From Hyaloperonospora brassicae (lineage: Eukaryota; Oomycota; Peronosporomycetes; Peronosporales; Peronosporaceae), in assembly GCA_947650285.1 (NCBI GenBank), contig CANTFL010000089.1:62001-126000 (forward strand): a stretch of 64,000 nt of DNA, read 5' to 3'. The notes beneath the pieces were generated by a model. That model did no database searches and was not told where the DNA came from. It saw only the letters and a program-made list of their open reading frames with translations. Below, one piece after another: positions 18,301-30,200 of the stretch (positions are counted from its first letter, which is position 1; every line of letters starts with the position of its first letter). The position numbers were made by a program, and so were the translations under genes.

Positions 18301-18894
18301 TTAAAACGTGGGATGCGTGCGCATCTTACGTGGCAATTCGAGTGTGTATGCATTGCCCTTGCGATGCAACACTCGAAATGGCCCAATGTATTTCGGCAGT
18401 AGTTTACTACTGCCGACACTAGTGACTGCATGTCCAGGTAAGTTTACCGTAGACAGTAGTACTAGGTCGTTAACCTTAAATGATAGAACATTTGCTCTTC
18501 CATTCTTGTCTGCGTTCCGTTTCTGACGGTCCACCGCATTTGCGATGGAGTCCTGAACGAAACGGACTACCGCTTCTCGAGTCAGCAGGAAGTTCTCTGC
18601 TGACTCTTTGTTTTGTCTTTCAATGCGCTTCGTGCGCACTGCTAAGAGATTGTTCTCTTCTTCAGCGAGGTTGTCTTCTTCCTCGCTGGCATAATCGTTG
18701 ACGATGCTGAATATACCAGCATCGTCATCATCATCCGAGTCAATAATAGCGTCATCGCTATTATTGAGATGATCTTCTTCATCGATGTCGACTTGATCGA
18801 CATCGGCATCATACGTGACGACGTTAGCGTCGACACGTGATGAGCAAGAGCCAAAACGGTTTTTGCTCGAGCGAGTCTCTTCCCCCTTATCCAA
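18301..18894 (-). pseudogene. pol: Pol segment: acidic insert and GPY/F module (copy 2)
   Basis: Separated from the integrase segment by a one-base length difference in a G-run near 18895 (seven Gs in copy 1, five here), and from the chromodomain by TAA where copy 1 has TAC. Contains the Asp/Glu-rich insert and the GPF motif. Confidence 0.85.
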
Positions 18895-20609
18895 GAGTCA
18901 CACTCTATAAGGGTGGGCACACGTGGATGGCGTAGGCCATTCACGTAAAACGGTGTGTGCTGTGTGGAAGCATGCACCGAATTATTGATGGCGAATTCCA
19001 CCATGGGTAGGAATTCGCTCCAACTCGGAAACGAGTGGACATATCCTCGAAGGATCTCTTCGAGGACACGGTTCGCACGTTCCGTCTGACCATCTGTTTC
19101 GGGATGGTCAGAAGTGGACATCTTCAATCGTGTTTTGAGAGTACGGAACACGGTTTGCCAAAATGCCGCCGTGAACCGAGGGTCACGGTCGGATACGAGT
19201 TCACGGGGTAACCCGTGGAGTCTAAAGACCGTGTCTAGAAAGACACGAGCACAACCTTGAGCCTTGATTGACTCAGGGACAGCAGCAAGATGGACCATCT
19301 TGCTGAATCGGTCAACAAACACAAGAATACCATTATTCTTGTGAGCGTCTTTGGGAAACCCGAAGACGAAGTCCATTGAAACGGACTGCCAGCACTCTGT
19401 TGGCACAGGCAGAGGCTGCAATGGCGCACGGGATGAAGGACTAGGCTTCACCCGTTGACAAACCTCGCAAGCACGTATGTACTTGCGAACAAACTGATAC
19501 TGGCGGGGCCAGTAAAAGTCACGACTTACCGTGAGGTAAGTCTTTTCTCTCCCACGATGGCCGCTTGTTGGGGCATCGTGACACTCATACATGATGCGCA
19601 AACGCAAATCATGATGAGCGGGTACGACGACACGAGGCGTGTCGTCGGCAACATCTGTATAGTACAGAAATCCGTTGCGTGTACTATACCGATCCGATGA
19701 GGATCGGTACAAAGCCGGTAAATCCCTCATGGATTTACTGGATGGATTCACCAGATGATCCGTCAATCGCAGAAGATCCTTATCTTCCGCGTATGCCTTT
19801 CGTACGTCGTCAAGTAAACTTGACGACGGGACACTGACTGACAGTGTCGCAACAGTGGGCTTATCCTCACTGTTGATTTGTGCGTCCGGCTCGAAATCGG
19901 GCCGGCGCGAGAGCGCATCAGCGACGACATTGAGTCGTCCTGGTTTATACTCCACGGAGAAGGTATACTCCGCGAAGAAAGACAGCCACCTCGCCATCCT
20001 TTTCGAGAGATGTGGGCTGTTTACGGCCGTGCGTAATGACGCATGGTCCGTATAGACAACAAACGGTCTATCTCCCAAGAGATAGACGCGGAACTTAGCC
20101 AGTGCGTACTTCATGGCAAGGAGTTCCTTGTCATGCACTGGGTAATTACGCTCAGCTGCTTGCAGCTGACGCGACTGATAACAGATGACGCGCTCCGCGC
20201 CATCTGCATCGAACTGCATTAACGCACAGCCGATTGCGAAATCGCTGGCGTCACAGACCACATGAAATGGTCTGTCCTGATCTGCAATCGCCAAGATCGG
20301 CGATTGCATCAAGCTTTGCTTGATACCCTCAAAGGAACGCTGGCACTCAGCGTTCCATGACCACTTGACATTTTTCTTGAGCAGACAAGAAAGATGAACA
20401 GTCATCTCGGCGTAGTTGCGCGAGTACTTGTGCAAGTACGCCGCTAGACCAAGGAACTTCCTTAGTCCCTTGACATCGACTGGCACTGGCCAGTCGGTGA
20501 TCGCCCTGATCTTTTCGGGATCAGGGCGTACGCCGTGTTTACCCACGATGCACCCAAGAAGTGGTATTTCGCTAGCCGCGAATATACACTTCTTGAGGTT
20601 GGCGTACAA
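18642..20609 (-). pseudogene. pol: Pol segment: RT thumb, RNase H, integrase (copy 2)
   Basis: Begins just after a one-base insertion near 20612 relative to copy 1. Retains the RNase H acidic residues and the integrase HHCC and D,D35E motifs. After about 18895 its frame leaves the pol reading and ends in an out-of-frame tail at 18642. Confidence 0.9.
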
Positions 20610-20610
20610 C

Positions 20611-22506
20611 TTATGCTATGCGCATAAGTTGAAGAACCTGACGAACGTGAGTTCTGTGAACTTCAACGTCCGTCTTTCCGTCCATAGCCCGGCTATGGAC
20701 GAACACATCGTCGAAGTAACTCGGTGCGAAGTCTCGCACCGGTCTCAACAGATTTGTGACACATCTGTTGAATGTTGCAGGGGCATTGCTCAGCCCCTGT
20801 GGCATAACTAGCCACTCCCACAGCATCCCGCTGAGGGTACTCACTGCCGTGAACGGGATGTCCCGTTCACGCATGAGGATCTGATAGAATCCATCCATCA
20901 GATCCATGGACGAAAAGATGGTACTCTTTGACATACCATCTATGATGACGTCCTTCCTCGGTATCGGCGTCTGAGCCGGTACCGTTGCAGCATTCAACTT
21001 GTTGAATGCGTGCACTATCCGCCACCCTCCTGTGGCCTTTCGCACACAGAAGGTCGGAGAGCTGTGAGGGGATGTTGATTCCCTTACATGTCCCGCTGCT
21101 AAGCGATCGGCTAAGAACTTGTCGATCGCTAGTACTTGTTCACGAGGCAGTGACCACTGCTTCATGACACAGTACTTCGAGCCCGGTTTGAGCTCGATCT
21201 CGTGTCGAGTGCCTTTGTCCTTAGGCAACTCGCAAGGTACGGATTCAGGGAACACATCCCTGAATTCGATCAAATCCTTATACAAAGGATTTGCCTGAAG
21301 TGACTCCCAGGATTGAGACGTGTATCGCTCAATCCGAGTCTTCTCATCGAGGACACTTTCGTCCATCGATGAGCTGCTGATAACCCTCTCGGTCTCAGTA
21401 AACACCGTTGCCGACCGAATATCGGCCACATACTCATCCTCTGTGACGAGTATGCAGATCTGCTTGACTTTGCCACTACGCAGATCACGCAAGAACCGTT
21501 TCGGTTCTAGCGTTGGCAATTGAGTTATCCCCGAAGTTAACTTCGGAGGCACAATCAGATCAAGCGTATAAGCGCCTACGCTTGATCCGTCATTAACCAA
21601 GACGTTCAACGTCTCGGTTTCTTCCTGGAAACTTTCTTCCACAGGTTGCTGGGGGCCTGATCCCTCAGCAAGTGACTCTTGAGGAATTCCTTCCTCAAGT
21701 ACGTGGGGACTTATTCCCTCGACGTCTTCCGACTGTGGCTGTGCAACCACAGTCAGGAACCGATCCTCTACGGTCGACTCTCCAGTCGACCTAGGATGTC
21801 CATGTTGCCCCTTGGGGGCAACAGGTTTCTTTCTTCTAAGATGCTGCCCGCTAGTCATGCATCCATGTCCCGGTCCACTCGACTTATTCGAGTGGTGGAC
21901 CTTCGGCGCAGCCTGTACTTCTGTACAGCCGTCGGGAGCTTGCTCCACAGTGTAGTGATCAACTACACTGTGATCTTGTGCAGTCGTGCTAACGACCGTA
22001 CCGCAAGTGAGGCCATCGCACTCACTCGCAGAACATCCACACGCTTGTGGACGCTCCAAGATGTTCATCAGATGGCCATCTGATGAAAAAGCGGCAGGCA
22101 TCTCCACGGATCGATGCTTCCAGCTCACCCTTGGCTCGTACTTTCTGAGCCAAGGTAATCCCAGGATGACATCAAATTTGTCATCCAGATCTAGTACGAT
22201 GAAGTCATCATCGTACTGTTCGCCCTCTAACGTGTAGTGGATTCCTACTACACGTTTCTCAACGGTTATCGATGCGCCTGTTGCAAGGCGCACCGTCATC
22301 CTTGTGAGGGGAATGTCGCGCTCAACGAACTTGAGCCTACGACCCTCTAGTGACTGGCGTCGAACAAAGTTGTTCGACGCCCCACAGTCTACTAGGGCAC
22401 GAAGCGACAAATCATTTGTCGCTTCCAACTTCAAGGTGATGAGCGAAACGTCATCACCAGGTGCAGAGACACACAATGATTGTGTATCTGGAGCAACTTT
22501 CGTCAA
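20611..22506 (-). pseudogene. pol: Pol segment: protease and reverse transcriptase up to the frameshift (copy 2)
   Basis: 631 codons: protease (D-C-G-A-S; I-L-G-L-P-W-L), linker, then RT fingers and palm including YFDD. Unlike copy 1, protease and RT are joined without a stop, which shows the ancestral arrangement. No ATG at the start; entry from gag by -1 frameshift is expected. Ends after L-M-R-I-A because of a one-base insertion in a hairpin loop region. Confidence 0.9.
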
Positions 22507-22538
22507 GAGATTTGCAAATTCTCTTGAGGTTGCTGGAT

Positions 22539-22578
22539 CAGTAGGGCGCTCCGACCCTACTGACCCCGACCATTTTTT
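22539..22578 (-). promoter_or_regulatory. -1 frameshift signal of copy 2
   Basis: AAAAAAT on the - strand (22572-22578), 9-nt spacer, perfect 8-bp stem 22555-22562/22539-22546. The slippery site is itself bracketed by a GACCAT/ATGGTC inverted repeat, which is a G-T pair version in copy 1. Confidence 0.65.
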
Positions 22579-23711
22579 GATGGTCCGTCTCGCTGTTGCG
22601 GCTTCGCAACAGCGTTGGACCCACGCCCATTGCCCTTTCTGGCAAATGGTCGTCCATTTCGCTCAGTACTGTTTGGCACTGGGCGTGGAGCACTACACTC
22701 GTATGCGTAGTGCCCTAACTTCTGACAGCGATTGCACCTCTGCAATCGCTTGTTGTTCGAAGAGCGAGGTCTCTCGCTCTCAACATAGCAGAGGTCCATT
22801 GGTTCTGGACCTCCGATCTCTTGTCGTCTCGGTGGACGATAAGAGTTTGAGCTAGCATGAGCCTGTCTCATGATCAAGTCTTCCTGTTCCGCGGCTGATA
22901 TCGCTTCTCCCAGCGTATTCAGCTCTAGGCGGAACAGGTGGCTCCTGACGGGCCCCTCTGCGAGCCCTTGCATGAACACCGTAATCAACGTGTGTTCATG
23001 TACTGGGTTAGCAGTTGTACTACTCGCAAGGAGTCGTATATGTTGTGCGTAAGCGTGCACATCACGCTTACCCTGCTTGAGTTTTAGGAGCTCTGAACGA
23101 GCCCTGAACCCAGCTCGTGGCGGCTCAAACGTTTGTCTGAGCCGGGACTTGAAGTCATCTAGCGACCTAAACACATTTGGGTCGCTACTCTCGAGCCCCA
23201 GGGACCAAGTTTTGGCACGCCCTGCCAAGTGGGTTTGAGCAAATGTGAGTTTCATTTGCTCATCTTCGACGCGACGAGCCCTTAGGGCTCTGTCGAGTTC
23301 GACAAACCACAGTAACAGGGAGTCTTCCGGGACTCCACTGTACTTGGAGATGTCAACTTTCATGACTTCGGGACGACGCGCATGCGCCGTCCCGCCCACA
23401 GCAGCATGGAATTGCTGCTGTCTCAACAGCTTCGTCTGTTGAGCACCGAGTTCTCTAAACTGCTCGGCCTGTTGAGAGCCTTGCTGGTGAAGCAAGGCTA
23501 CTTTTTCCCTCTCGATGGCAAGTTTTTTTTGAATGAACTTGGCGATAGTGGCATGTTGCTGGTCTCTATCTAGAGACTCCAACATGGCGCTGACGACGAG
23601 TTCGCCTACGGTAGGACTCATTCGTTCTACCGCACCCCATTCGATGTCACTCAAATGGGTAAACCCTTCACGCGTGGTGTGAAAGGTATCTTCTTCATCC
23701 AACATGTTCAT
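22557..23711 (-). CDS. gag: Gag, complete, 384 aa (Gypsy copy 2)
   Basis: ATG at 23711, 44 bp after the 5' LTR; TAG at 22557-22559. N-terminal helical and Gln-rich region (residues ~40-105, coiled-coil-like), a Ty3-type capsid domain (about 120-265, with the L-L-W-F-V-E-L segment and the F-x-x-R-L-R-Q-T-F motif typical of retrotransposon Gag), and a CCHC knuckle C-x2-C-x4-H-x4-C near residue 325, then a basic tail. It packages element RNA into virus-like particles in the cytoplasm. No disabling change seen. Confidence 0.93.
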   Translation of the reverse strand: MNMLDEEDTFHTTREGFTHLSDIEWGAVERMSPTVGELVVSAMLESLDRDQQHATIAKFIQKKLAIEREKVALLHQQGSQQAEQFRELGAQQTKLLRQQQFHAAVGGTAHARRPEVMKVDISKYSGVPEDSLLLWFVELDRALRARRVEDEQMKLTFAQTHLAGRAKTWSLGLESSDPNVFRSLDDFKSRLRQTFEPPRAGFRARSELLKLKQGKRDVHAYAQHIRLLASSTTANPVHEHTLITVFMQGLAEGPVRSHLFRLELNTLGEAISAAEQEDLIMRQAHASSNSYRPPRRQEIGGPEPMDLCYVESERPRSSNNKRLQRCNRCQKLGHYAYECSAPRPVPNSTERNGRPFARKGNGRGSNAVAKPQQRDGPSKNGRGQ

Positions 23712-23740
23712 GTTGGATGTTGTGGTCCTTGGAAGGACTA

Positions 23741-23753
23741 CAAAGTGCTACCA
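23741..23753 (-). promoter_or_regulatory. Primer-binding site of Gypsy copy 2
   Basis: On the - strand TGGTAGCACTTTG begins 2 nt inside the 5' LTR. The same 13 bases follow the family B 5' LTR at 32759, so both families use the same primer. The priming tRNA was not identified. Confidence 0.7.
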
Positions 23754-23755
23754 GG

Positions 23756-24146
23756 TGTAACGGGGCACACCCTTGCGTGAACTTAACGCAAGGGTTTCGG
23801 TGCCCCGACAGACGTACACGTGGCAAGCGAGGAAGCGTAGGTAGGGTAAAAGTAGAACTGTTATATTAATATAATTAAGTCTTTTAACTACTGTCTCTCT
23901 GTTTGAATTAGCTTAACTATACTAATATAACTGGATGTATGGTGACGTCTCGTCACCACTCATTGCGCGCGTCTTGCGGCGATTGGTGGGTTGATATCAT
24001 CAAGATATCAACCAATGAATAGACTCTTTGGTCGACCCTTCAATATCACCACTTTGGTGATATTTTTTAAAGAATATCCATCTTTATATTCTTTATTGTC
24101 ACTTTCCTTAAAGTGACAATTCCATGTAACGGGCTGCCCCGTTACA
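23756..24146 (-). repeat. 5' LTR of Gypsy copy 2 (391 bp)
   Basis: Same ends as 16164-16554; followed by target duplication CTTCG at 24147-24151. Confidence 0.95.
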
Positions 24147-24151
24147 CTTCG

Positions 24152-24274
24152 CCTTAGTCGCTCTATCTTCCTCTGTGTAGTTCTACACTTAGCAGGGCAC
24201 TGACTATCACTGCAGTCAGTGATAGTAAACTCCGTACTGGTTGACCAGTACGTAGTCATCGGTGCCCCGTTACA
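24152..24274 (+). repeat. Solo LTR of Gypsy family B, right piece
   Basis: Ends GGTGCCCCGTTACA followed by GTGGG (24275-24279), matching the duplication before 15849. Contains the hairpins ACTATCACTGCAGTCAGTGATAGT-like and GTACTGGTTGACCAGTAC. Confidence 0.9.
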
Positions 24275-24279
24275 GTGGG

Positions 24280-24986
24280 GCTGTATATGTACTCACATTT
24301 ATCGACGACTACAGCCGATTTGTGTACGTATACTTGCTAGCAGCAAAGTCCCAAGTTTTCGAGCGATTCAAGGCGTTTGGTGCTATCATGGAAAAGCAAA
24401 CAGATTCCAAGATCACATGCATTCGTAGTGACGATGATGGGGAGTAAAAAATTATCGGCTCAACAAGTACTGTGGTGACCTTGGTGTTATTCACCAGATA
24501 AGCGTACCGTACACTCCTTAACAGAACGGTTTAGCAAAGAGGATGAATCGAACACTCGTTAAAATTGCCCGGTCGATGATTCACTACATGGAAGTTGATC
24601 GTTCTTGGTGGGGTGAGGCTATTATGGCGGCTGCCTACACTATCAATAGGAGTCCGAATACTGCACGACCTAACACAAGTCCATTTGAAACGCTGTATGG
24701 AGTGAAGCAAGAGCTGAGCCATTTACGTGTCTTTGGCTCGACTGCATATCTGCGAGTCGCGGATTGTAAGCTAATGAAACGGGACAGCAAGGCAAACAAG
24801 TGCATCGTTCTCGGGTATTCGGACACGTCAAAGGCATACCGAGTGTGGGTTCTGGTAAAAGGAGAGTTGGTCGTTACTAGGTATCTAACTCTAAAGAGCG
24901 ACCTCACTCGCAATACAAGGATGTTGTTGTTCTCGTTGAACCTATCATTCACTGCAACCACCCTTATAATGAATGCGATGGCATGA
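24280..24986 (+). pseudogene. pol: Copia integrase, interrupted
   Basis: After the nested insertion the Copia frame resumes with the integrase core motif F-I-D-D-Y-S-R-F (24298-24321) and a second catalytic region (I-R-S-D-D-D-G-E, 24421-24444). TAA at 24445 and further stops break it. From 24543 a segment with the M-A-A-A-Y-T-I-N-R and L-R-V-F-G-S motifs typical of the C-terminal half continues to 24986. Confidence 0.85.
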
Positions 24987-25424
24987 CTGTGCAAGTACCT
25001 TCCTTGAAAAAGACTAAAGAGGTTGAGGATATGGACATTGATGAGACTGCTGACAATGACAACAGTTGGGAAGACATGGTTGTGGATGCATCTGGCGCCT
25101 TCAATCTATCGCATGATTTAACTGTTGCTCCGATTGAGGGGGAGTGTCCGGATATTCAATTCATTGACACAAACAATACAATGATAGGTCGCCTACCACA
25201 CAACATGATCGCTGAAAGTTGCGATAATATACACGCATGCTCCAGAGTTTACCGGATCAGTCGCAAGCTATTGTGCTAAGTGAAAATCCACGCCTCCAAG
25301 ATGACCGACTGAAAATGTACTCGGTATCAACCAAAAGGCCTTATAGTACGTCACATCATCCACTCATTAATGATCGCTTTGATGGCGAGAAGATTGATTA
25401 TCGCTTCTGACTTATGAATAGCCG

Positions 25425-27061
25425 GTGGACAGCGGGCACGATGAGCCGGACCCCAAACGTCAATGTGTTGGCGATTACATAACTTCGCTTTCTGCTTCTG
25501 ATGTACTGATGAATTTACGAGAGGCGCTGCAGTCGATCGATGCGGAACAATGGAAAGCAGCAATTATGGCAGATAATAAAGCACATTTGAAAAACCACGC
25601 ATGGTACGCTGTCTATCGTCCTCCAAGTGTCAAGGTTATAGGTCACAAGTGGGTATTTGGGCACAACTACGATGAAAAGGGCGATATTGTTCGTTACGAA
25701 GCGCGTTTGGTCGCCCCCGGATACCTGCAAACGCATGATTTGATTACTTCGACACGTATCCACCTGTCGCGTGCTCCAACACAATTCGTGTGTTCTTGTC
25801 AGTTTGTTGCAGCATGCAATATGTGATCCGGCAGTTCTACGTAGAAACAGCGTTTTCGAATGGTGATTTGAGAGAAGATGTGTACATGGAGCTTCCCTTT
25901 GGAGTTGAGATTAAATCTAGAATGGTGTGCAAACAACGACGCAGTATATATGAATTAGAACAAGCGGCTGCGGTTTGCACAAGAAAATATGCTTCGTGTT
26001 TTCAGCCATGGGCTTCAAACAATGTCGAGCAGACACAAGTCTCTTTGTTCGACGCAATGATGCAAACGATCAGTCACCAACGTACATAGTCTTGTATGTG
26101 GACAACCTCTTGATTGGATGCAAGTCAGATGCAGAGGCGGACATGATTTTCAAAAAATTGACAGAGCATTTTATTGTGAATTCGCTTGAAGCTGCGCGAT
26201 TTATTTTGGGCATGGAGGTAAATTACTCACAAAAAAAGGGAGAATTGGTGCTAAAACAGTCCCAATTTATTATGAAGCTGGTCCAAAATTTGAGCAAAAT
26301 GGAGCTTATGCAGTGCGCAACCCTATCTGCGCAGGCCAGGACCTAACTCCGGATGAATCACACCCGGTGCTGAAGGACATCACTTCGTATTGCAAATTGG
26401 TCGGTTCAATGCTGTATATTGCGAATGCCACGCGACCGGACATTGGTTACGCGATATCAGTGCTGTCGCAGTGCTTGGACAAGCCACGACAGATGCAATG
26501 GCGTGCGGCTCTACGTGTTTTTCAATATCTCATGGGAACACGATCACACGGAATTGCGTACAAGAAATCGGACGACAATAAGATGGTACTTTGGGCATAC
26601 TGTGATGCGAGTTGGGGAAATGACAAGATGACACGGCGATATACTTCTGGTGGGTTGCTTTTGATTGGAGGTGCATTTGTTGTGTACAAAATCAACTGTC
26701 AAATCCGGTGGCTTTATCCTCTGCTGAAGCAGAATATACGGCACTGGCACTAGCTATGCAAGAAGTGATGTGGATTCGATATTTGCTGAAGGAAATGGGT
26801 GTAACGTGTAGGTCTGCGACGACGATTTACATGGGAAACAAGTCGGCGATAAGTATTGAGACGAAACAACGATATCCACCAAGAGCTAAGCATATTGACA
26901 TCAGGGTGTATTTTGTTCGAGACCACATTGAACAAGGCGAGATCCAGCTCAAACATGTTCCGTCAGCTATGCAACTTGCTAATTACCTGACAAAACCACT
27001 TAGTGCTCCGCAATTTATGCGACTGCGCAATGAAAGTGGAATTCGCCAGAGTACAAGTTGA
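25425..27061 (+). pseudogene. pol: Copia reverse transcriptase and RNase H, frameshifted
   Basis: RVT_2-type RT: W-K-A-A-I-M-A-D segment, then K-W-V-F-G and a Y-E-A-R-L-V-A segment (25620-25730), the palm motif as L-Y-V-D-N-L-L at about 26090-26112 in place of Y-V-D-D (catalytic Asp to Asn), then A-T-R-P-D-I-G-Y. RNase H follows with Y-C-D-A-S-W, S-S-A-E-A-E-Y and K-H-I-D-I-R motifs up to a stop just before the polypurine tract (27060-27068). At least four frame changes separate the pieces. Confidence 0.88.
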
Positions 27062-27068
27062 AGGGGAG

Positions 27069-27258
27069 TGTAGAGGATCACGAGATACGACAATGATGTG
27101 CGTGTTGTGATCAAGGCAACTTGCAGGGACAGTGATATTCGAACGTTTTGGAGTGAGTGATCAGTGTACGAGGAGGTTTGTACATTCAGTCAGTAGTATT
27201 TAACTCTTAATACTACTTTCCCTTTTGCAGCACAGAGAAGTAGTTAGCTTTCGTTATA
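27069..27258 (+). repeat. Copia 3' LTR
   Basis: Preceded by the purine tract GAAGGGGAG and followed by the target duplication ACTTC (27259-27263). Confidence 0.92.
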
Positions 27259-27263
27259 ACTTC

Positions 27264-30200
27264 TTTGCCTCTTTTATAACAATTATTAGACCCCTTGATG
27301 TTTATCTAGCCAGCTCTCACACCGCTTTCATATACGTATATGTTACCACATATTTTACGTTGATTGAACAATTCGGTATAATCAGTCTTGCATTTATGGA
27401 TTTTTAGCTGATTTGTCGAAATCGCTTGTGACCGAGCCGCTTTTTCAGAGCCCAGAGGTCTCGATACAGTTTAACAATGTCGGGTAAGAGAAGTTTCGCT
27501 GTAGCAAATCAGGTATAAGATTTCTTTAGTTTATACTATGCTGTCAAACAGATACGACGGATCCTGTCCAAGCCGATATACGGTAGACCAAATTACTCTA
27601 TCCGTCGACAAAGGGTATGATCAGAGCGTTCTGCAGCACTGCGTGGCAGCCGAACGATAGATGGTTGAGGTTAGGACTGTTTGGGGGTCCAAATGGGTTT
27701 TTATAGGTCTCGAGTCATGTTGCGTACCATCCGTGCACAAGAGTGGTGCACGTGCATCGATGTTGCAGCCAAAAGCAGTTGCATTCAGTATGGCAGAAGT
27801 CGAACCGTGCACTATCATTCTTGGTACGCGTACGCTCACGACTGGGAATGAAATCTTGATGTTGGTGGTGGTGAATCGTGGGTTGGTCAAGCTGCTTGCC
27901 CGCTTCGATTGCTGCGTGGCGCATCTAATGTTGGCTTCCAGAAAAATCATTCATTTTCGACTCAATGGCTAGCGAGCTCTTTCGCCCACACACGATGTCA
28001 CGGGCAACACGTCCGAACTCTAAGCAAGGTCTTGCTCAACCGGTTCGACGGTTGCAAACTCACTCCAACTCTACCGAAGTTGAGTATACAGGTCATGAAC
28101 TAATCTGTATCAGCCGCACGCGCTTTTGTACGTTCATTTACACTGCCATATCAATAAAATCTCATCTACTCCTGGGACAGGAGATGCTTAAGTACGACAA
28201 CACTTTTTGTGTTTTTTATTGCATCGAATTTCGTGGTTTGCGTCGACACATGTGCCATTCCATTCCGTACATGTCTTGCAACACGTGACGTAGTACGGCC
28301 TTTTCATAGGTCTCGGCCACAAATGTCATGCAGTCAAGCAGTCAAGTGATAGCATACCTGAAGGCCCACGATTGCGTACAACATCTCTAGGTCTTGCAGC
28401 ATCACTGACGTCAAGGTATATGACGTATTCAGGATTGCTTTCCACGATGGAAGCTAATAAGCCAAGAACCTTTACTTCTTCGACGTGTGTTGCAGCTTTC
28501 TGACAACATCGATCGTATTCTCATGTCTTTAGCATCTGTTGGTCTGCTTTGTGACGTATTCCCACCACCCGTTCGGGTTCTGGATGCGCTTGACTCGATG
28601 ACACCGTTGCATTGCCTTTGCAGTGTACATCACTCCTCGGCAGTTGAAGACGAAGACGTGCGGCGGACGCATGCCAGTGAAAGAATCACCATTTGATAGT
28701 AAAACAAAAGGATGGCAATCACTGCAGTGTCTCATTCGCGAGATACACCGGGATGTGCCGCTAGCCGTACTGTACGGAAACCGATCGGTTTGTCGTTCGT
28801 ATGTGTTTGTGCGAATCTGGCGCATACAGTACCATGTCCAGACGAAGTAAAACGACGTAGGCACATCGCTGCTTCCTGCCACTCCGGGTGCTACCAAACA
28901 TTGAGGTGATAGCACCACCATTTGACGACACTCAAAACAAACACGACTCAACCGTTGCGGCCCAGCAGGACTTTCTATCGTCCGAAGGCACCTCGACGTG
29001 ATCCATCGATGGTACGTATAGCTGATGAGAGAAGTTTGTGTTAGAAACTATCGTATTTGACAGGTTTCTAGGTTCAAGTACTATACCATGGTACGGTGTC
29101 ACCTGATTGGCTGGTCGCCATGTGACAGGTTGACACATGGGACTGCGAGAGACGGACGTCATATGTGACTCGTTATAGTCAAGTTGCAGTCTCGTTTTGT
29201 CTGGTCATACATATCGTAGTGTTGAGGAAGGTCATGCTAAACACTCAATATATTTCACTTTTACTTCCACCTACTTTGCACCAAGTGCACTACTACGCTC
29301 TAACAGTTTCCCATGGTGGGTCGCTTTCGCATACTTATTCCTAGACTGATTCTCATGCACGAAGATGTCCGTGTTTTCAGACCGGTGTTTGGCCGCCACA
29401 CAACCTCTTTCGTCGATATGCTTGACCTTCCAATACCTCTGCTTCACTTCCAAAGACGTCGTTCGTCCCTTTGCTTTTAGCATCGGGTGGTCCCGCCAGC
29501 AGATTCTGGTGTTACTCAAGTGCGTAGCTATAAACACATGTAGCTCGTGGTCGAGAGCATGACTGCTGTGCAGGAGATCACTGGACAATACAAAAGCTTT
29601 GGTTCGCAAGAAGCACCACATGGAAGAAACAGGCTTTTTGCAAATTTGTCTAACGACCGTCCGCTCGCGAAGTTGTGCACAATCATTCACATTTACAAGA
29701 TGTACAGGCATTCGCGATCGGACGGTCAATAACAATGTAAGCGACCAACACCCGCTTCGACGTGCGACCTTCATCATGTGTATCGAAAAGCAGACAAAAC
29801 GTTGTTGAGCTCGTCCGTTCGCAGTGCTCACAAATGTTCTTGTCGGTCCCGCAAACCCAACTTCTACCACATTCGAGGCTGCCTCCAGCCAGCATCTCAA
29901 CGATAAGATACGAGCGAAGGACAATTTATTTGCAAATGGGTCCATCGGCTGCGTTGCACGATACGCGGGTGTTGTCAACAGCTCATGAGTTCTGGTCTTC
30001 GCAGACAAGATAGAGCTCGGTCAAGTATGCCATGTCGAAAATATGTCGAAGCTCTAGCTTGTCTGCGCTGCGTTTTCCTCTTTTCAGACAGCGATTACAT
30101 CTCACGGATTTTCCATCGCCAATACACATGTTACGTGAGCACTTTGTCACTCGCCATCTGCATGGGCCGCATAGCATACCGTCGATTTTGTGAGGAGTCC

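Larger units (their letters stand above)
16164..24146 (-). mobile_element. Complete Ty3/Gypsy family A element, copy 2 (7983 bp)
   Basis: Full length: 5' LTR 23756-24146, primer site, gag, pol, aORF, polypurine tract, 3' LTR 16164-16554, with perfect duplication CTTCG (16159-16163 and 24147-24151). By eye the LTRs differ at 8 of 391 positions, indicating a fairly young insertion. Gag and the antisense ORF are intact. Pol carries two single-base frameshifts and one stop, so the copy cannot move by itself. Confidence 0.96.
14376..27258 (+). mobile_element. Ty1/Copia LTR retrotransposon, decayed, split by nested Gypsy insertions
   Basis: Two 190-bp LTRs (14376-14565 and 27069-27258) flanked by a perfect 5-bp duplication ACTTC (14371-14375 and 27259-27263). 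Removing the insertion 15849-24279 leaves about 4.45 kb with the Copia order gag-PR-IN-RT-RH. The LTRs differ at about 6 of 190 positions, so it is older than Gypsy copy 2 inside it (about 2%). Frameshifts, stops and an internal deletion make it non-autonomous. Confidence 0.93.

Noticed and set aside
1..24146. Copies 1 and 2 as one inverted duplication
   Set aside because: Copy 2 has its own target duplication, both LTRs and a different host sequence, so these are independent insertions.
29271..30008. 245-codon - strand ORF as an intact gene
   Set aside because: Overlapping frames on both strands are equally open, no domain can be read, and composition changes along its length; kept only as possible transposon debris.
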